Part shown: positions 3,888 through 5,259 of the stretch, in pieces
Layout of the letters: each line of letters begins with the position of its first letter
Position numbering within the stretch: the stretch's first letter is position 1
Assembly: GCA_018830925.1 (NCBI GenBank)
Contig: JAHJRK010000011.1
Span: 1-5,259, forward strand
Direction of reading: 5' to 3'
Length of the DNA: 5,259 bases
Source: Pseudomonadota bacterium
Lineage (GTDB): Bacteria; Desulfobacterota; Desulfobacteria; Desulfobacterales; RPRI01
The notes under the pieces: generated by a model
What the model was told of the DNA's origin: nothing
Databases searched by the model: none
The model's input: only the letters and a program-made list of their open reading frames with translations
Program-made: the position numbers and the translations under genes

Positions 3888-5165
3888 TCATATGGTTGAA
3901 GCTAATGCCGGATTAAAAGGCACTTTATGATTACAGAGCACCCAAACAATTCGAAAATACTTATTCACACAGGCGACCCTTGCCTGGCGTTTTGTGAGTC
4001 TATTCTTTTGCCGACTCAACAGATGATTAAAGAATGCTCGGAAAACGCTGTTCCTTTTTTCAAGCAGGAACGAGATTCGGTCTCCAGCCTTTCGGAGCAG
4101 ATTTCTGCCACGATGAGATATGGACGTTTTCCCCTTGAATTTTCCAGATTCATTGGGAACAGGATCACATCCGGCCAGTTTGACCAAAGACGAAGATCCG
4201 TCGTACGAAGTGGGGTCTCCCATAAATCCCAAAACCAAAGCATTTACCGTAGGTGTCGTTCCCCATATGGAATCCAGATACTGTTTGTATTCGCTCTTAT
4301 CATAAGAATCCAGCAAAGATTGCTTTGCAGCATCCTGTTGTCTTTCATACATCTCCAGGCGATCAAGACTGTTTATGATCCGGCGAAACATGGCCTGACG
4401 ACCCGCCCTGAGACCAAGAGCATCACCCCGTTGAAGCATGTCATAAAGACGCCGAACACGGGAAATCATGAGCCGCTTACCGGAAAGATGATCGCGAATA
4501 TGCTTTTCAAAATGATTCCTGTCCTCTTTTATCGCTTCCCTGAAATTGGCAAGGACGCGCAGACAGGCCCGGCCACTCATACCCAAAGGATTTGGAAAAA
4601 TTCCTACAAATTCCGGAAGGGTCGTCTCCAGATAACTGGTAATCCGATTTTTATCTCTAACAATATCTTTCTCCCGATCCATATATTCCCTGGCATAAAA
4701 CCGGATCGTTGCCCAGTAGTCCTCGGGTATCTGTGTCCTGATAATCGATCTGTCACAGGCCAAGTCTCCAATCAAACGGGCATCCAAAGAATCTGTTTTG
4801 CCCCTGCTCAAACGATGAACCTCCCGACTCCGGGCAACAACAAGAGGATGAATCAGCACGTAAGATTGATTATGATCTTCAAAAAACTGCCCCAGAACCA
4901 TCCAGTAATGCCCCGTAGGCTCCATAGCAAAAATGGCTTTTCCATTCCCTCTGGTCTCTTTCTTCACGCGATCCAGTATGTCCTGGTATCCATCAAGAGA
5001 GCCTTCTGCTTCAAAACGACACACCAGAGTTTTGTTGATGTCCATAAGGGCACAGGAAAGATTCTCTTTACCAATGTCAATACCAATAACCCAGGATGCT
5101 TTATCCAAAACGGTTTCTTTAACTTGTTCATTTACTTTTTTAGCAAACTTTGTTACTTTTTTCAT
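3888..5165 (-). CDS. IS110-family DEDD transposase / bridge-RNA-type recombinase, 425 aa
   Basis: The N-terminal RuvC-like DEDD domain (about residues 25-185) carries Asp30 in VIGIDIGKENL, Glu82 in FAMEPTGHYW, and Asp125 and Asp128 in RGKTDSLDARLI. The C-terminal Tnp (transposase_20) domain (about 295-385) carries IWGTTPTVNALVLGFMGDP, KLAGCDPVPNESGKFKG and TSISHRGRNLLRKAG. It contains the conserved serine region, where Ser340 in NESG is my best candidate for the nucleophile. A coiled-coil-like linker (about 255-295) joins them. Length is typical and no frameshift is seen, so it is probably active. The start at 5165 has AGGAGG 5 nt upstream. The first 24 residues are a basic extension before the DEDD fold. 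IS110 enzymes work with a bridge RNA made from a non-coding end of the element. The long plus-strand frame opposite this gene is treated as a shadow. Confidence 0.95.
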   Translation of the reverse strand: MKKVTKFAKKVNEQVKETVLDKASWVIGIDIGKENLSCALMDINKTLVCRFEAEGSLDGYQDILDRVKKETRGNGKAIFAMEPTGHYWMVLGQFFEDHNQSYVLIHPLVVARSREVHRLSRGKTDSLDARLIGDLACDRSIIRTQIPEDYWATIRFYAREYMDREKDIVRDKNRITSYLETTLPEFVGIFPNPLGMSGRACLRVLANFREAIKEDRNHFEKHIRDHLSGKRLMISRVRRLYDMLQRGDALGLRAGRQAMFRRIINSLDRLEMYERQQDAAKQSLLDSYDKSEYKQYLDSIWGTTPTVNALVLGFMGDPTSYDGSSSLVKLAGCDPVPNESGKFKGKTSISHRGRNLLRKAGDRISFLLEKRNSVFRAFFNHLLSRQKNRLTKRQARVACVNKYFRIVWVLCNHKVPFNPALASTI

Positions 5166-5259
5166 GGCGTCCTCCTTTTATGTGTACGGTTCTTGTTTGG
5201 TAACTTAACCATATCACATCTCGGAGGACGCTTTAATTGTTTCCTAAGATAAAGGTCTC
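5166..5259 (-). ncRNA. Candidate bridge RNA region in the IS110 leader (partial)
   Basis: In the IS110 subgroup the bridge RNA is encoded upstream of the transposase gene. Here the first 94 nt upstream fold into a hairpin with a 9-bp base (5223-5231 with 5167-5175), an internal loop, a 5-bp stem (CACAT 5215-5219 with ATGTG 5180-5184), a second internal loop and a 4-bp stem (AACC 5207-5210 with GGTT 5188-5191). A stem broken by internal loops resembles the guide-bearing arms of bridge RNAs. The rest of the presumed RNA and the left end of the element are not in the window, so guide assignment is not possible. Confidence 0.35.
5167..5231 (-). promoter_or_regulatory. Shine-Dalgarno-sequestering hairpin ahead of the transposase gene
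   Basis: On the minus strand GCGTCCTCC (5231-5223) is a perfect 9-nt complement of GGAGGACGC (5175-5167), which contains the transposase Shine-Dalgarno and ends 1 nt before the ATG. In the transcript this stem would bury the ribosome binding site. The 47-nt region between the arms can form the smaller nested stems described for the leader. It is predicted to keep transposase translation low unless the stem is opened. The base pairing is read directly; the regulatory effect is inferred. Confidence 0.65.

Larger units (their letters stand above)
3888..5259 (-). mobile_element. IS110-family insertion sequence (5' end of element beyond the window)
   Basis: The element is recognised by its intact DEDD transposase (3888-5165, minus) and by a structured non-coding leader (5166 to the window edge). 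IS110 elements generally lack clear terminal inverted repeats and do not make ordinary target duplications, so the right end cannot be placed exactly. It should lie at or shortly left of 3888, where a foreign-looking coding remnant begins. The left end, upstream of the leader, is outside the window. Confidence 0.8.

Noticed and set aside
3718..3930. 70-codon plus-strand frame
   Set aside because: The opposite strand over the same bases gives a more protein-like translation, and this frame runs into the 3' end of the transposase gene.
3927..5252. 441-codon plus-strand open frame opposite the transposase gene
   Set aside because: It lies almost entirely antisense to a well-supported transposase. 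Its translation shows no recognisable domain and has the composition of a shadow frame.
1..5259. CRISPR arrays, tRNA and rRNA genes
   Set aside because: No regularly spaced direct repeats of suitable length, no tRNA cloverleaf and no rRNA-like conserved segments were seen.

Overview
The window looks like an accessory, mobile-element-rich stretch of a Gram-negative bacterial chromosome of moderate GC content. The Calx-beta / YGSGNG-repeat surface-protein debris, the Phd/PIN toxin-antitoxin pair, the cassette-type genes and the structured intergenic repeats would fit Desulfobacterota or another environmental lineage. That placement is an inference from gene style only; there is no marker gene, rRNA or tRNA.

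Region 1 (1-1541, all on the minus strand) reads like part of an integron gene-cassette array. It holds three unrelated single genes with the same orientation and separate ribosome binding sites: an atypical SDR (933-1541), a DinB-superfamily protein (312-803) and a DUF3795 protein running off the left edge (1-166). Between the SDR and dinB-like genes lies a convincing attC-like hairpin (827-900) with a GTTATAC core and bulged bases on one side. A second GTTATAC core precedes the DUF3795 gene (222-228), but its hairpin is degenerate. No integrase is in view.

Region 2 (1542-2513): an intergenic block with a branched inverted repeat (1607-1660) and an ATGGAAA palindrome cluster (1681-1720) leads into a broken plus-strand surface-protein gene. 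That gene has an InlB-like repeat tail, a Calx-beta domain and two 40-residue W/YGSGNG repeats, cut by two apparent single-base deletions.

Region 3 (2514-3488): an intergenic stretch with 9-bp periodic repeats is followed by a textbook promoter (TTGACA, 17 bp, TATTAT) and a two-gene toxin-antitoxin operon, a Phd/YefM antitoxin and a VapC-type PIN toxin with overlapping stop and start codons.

Region 4 (3489-3887): a gene-poor spacer with a 117-bp element bounded by imperfect 17-bp inverted repeats, then a small minus-strand coding remnant that abuts an insertion sequence.

Region 5 (3888-5259+): an IS110-family element on the minus strand with an intact 425-aa DEDD transposase. In its leader, a perfect 9-bp inverted repeat pairs the transposase Shine-Dalgarno with an upstream segment. 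The resulting hairpin has internal loops, so it is a candidate for translational control and for part of an IS110 bridge RNA, although the element runs out of the window.
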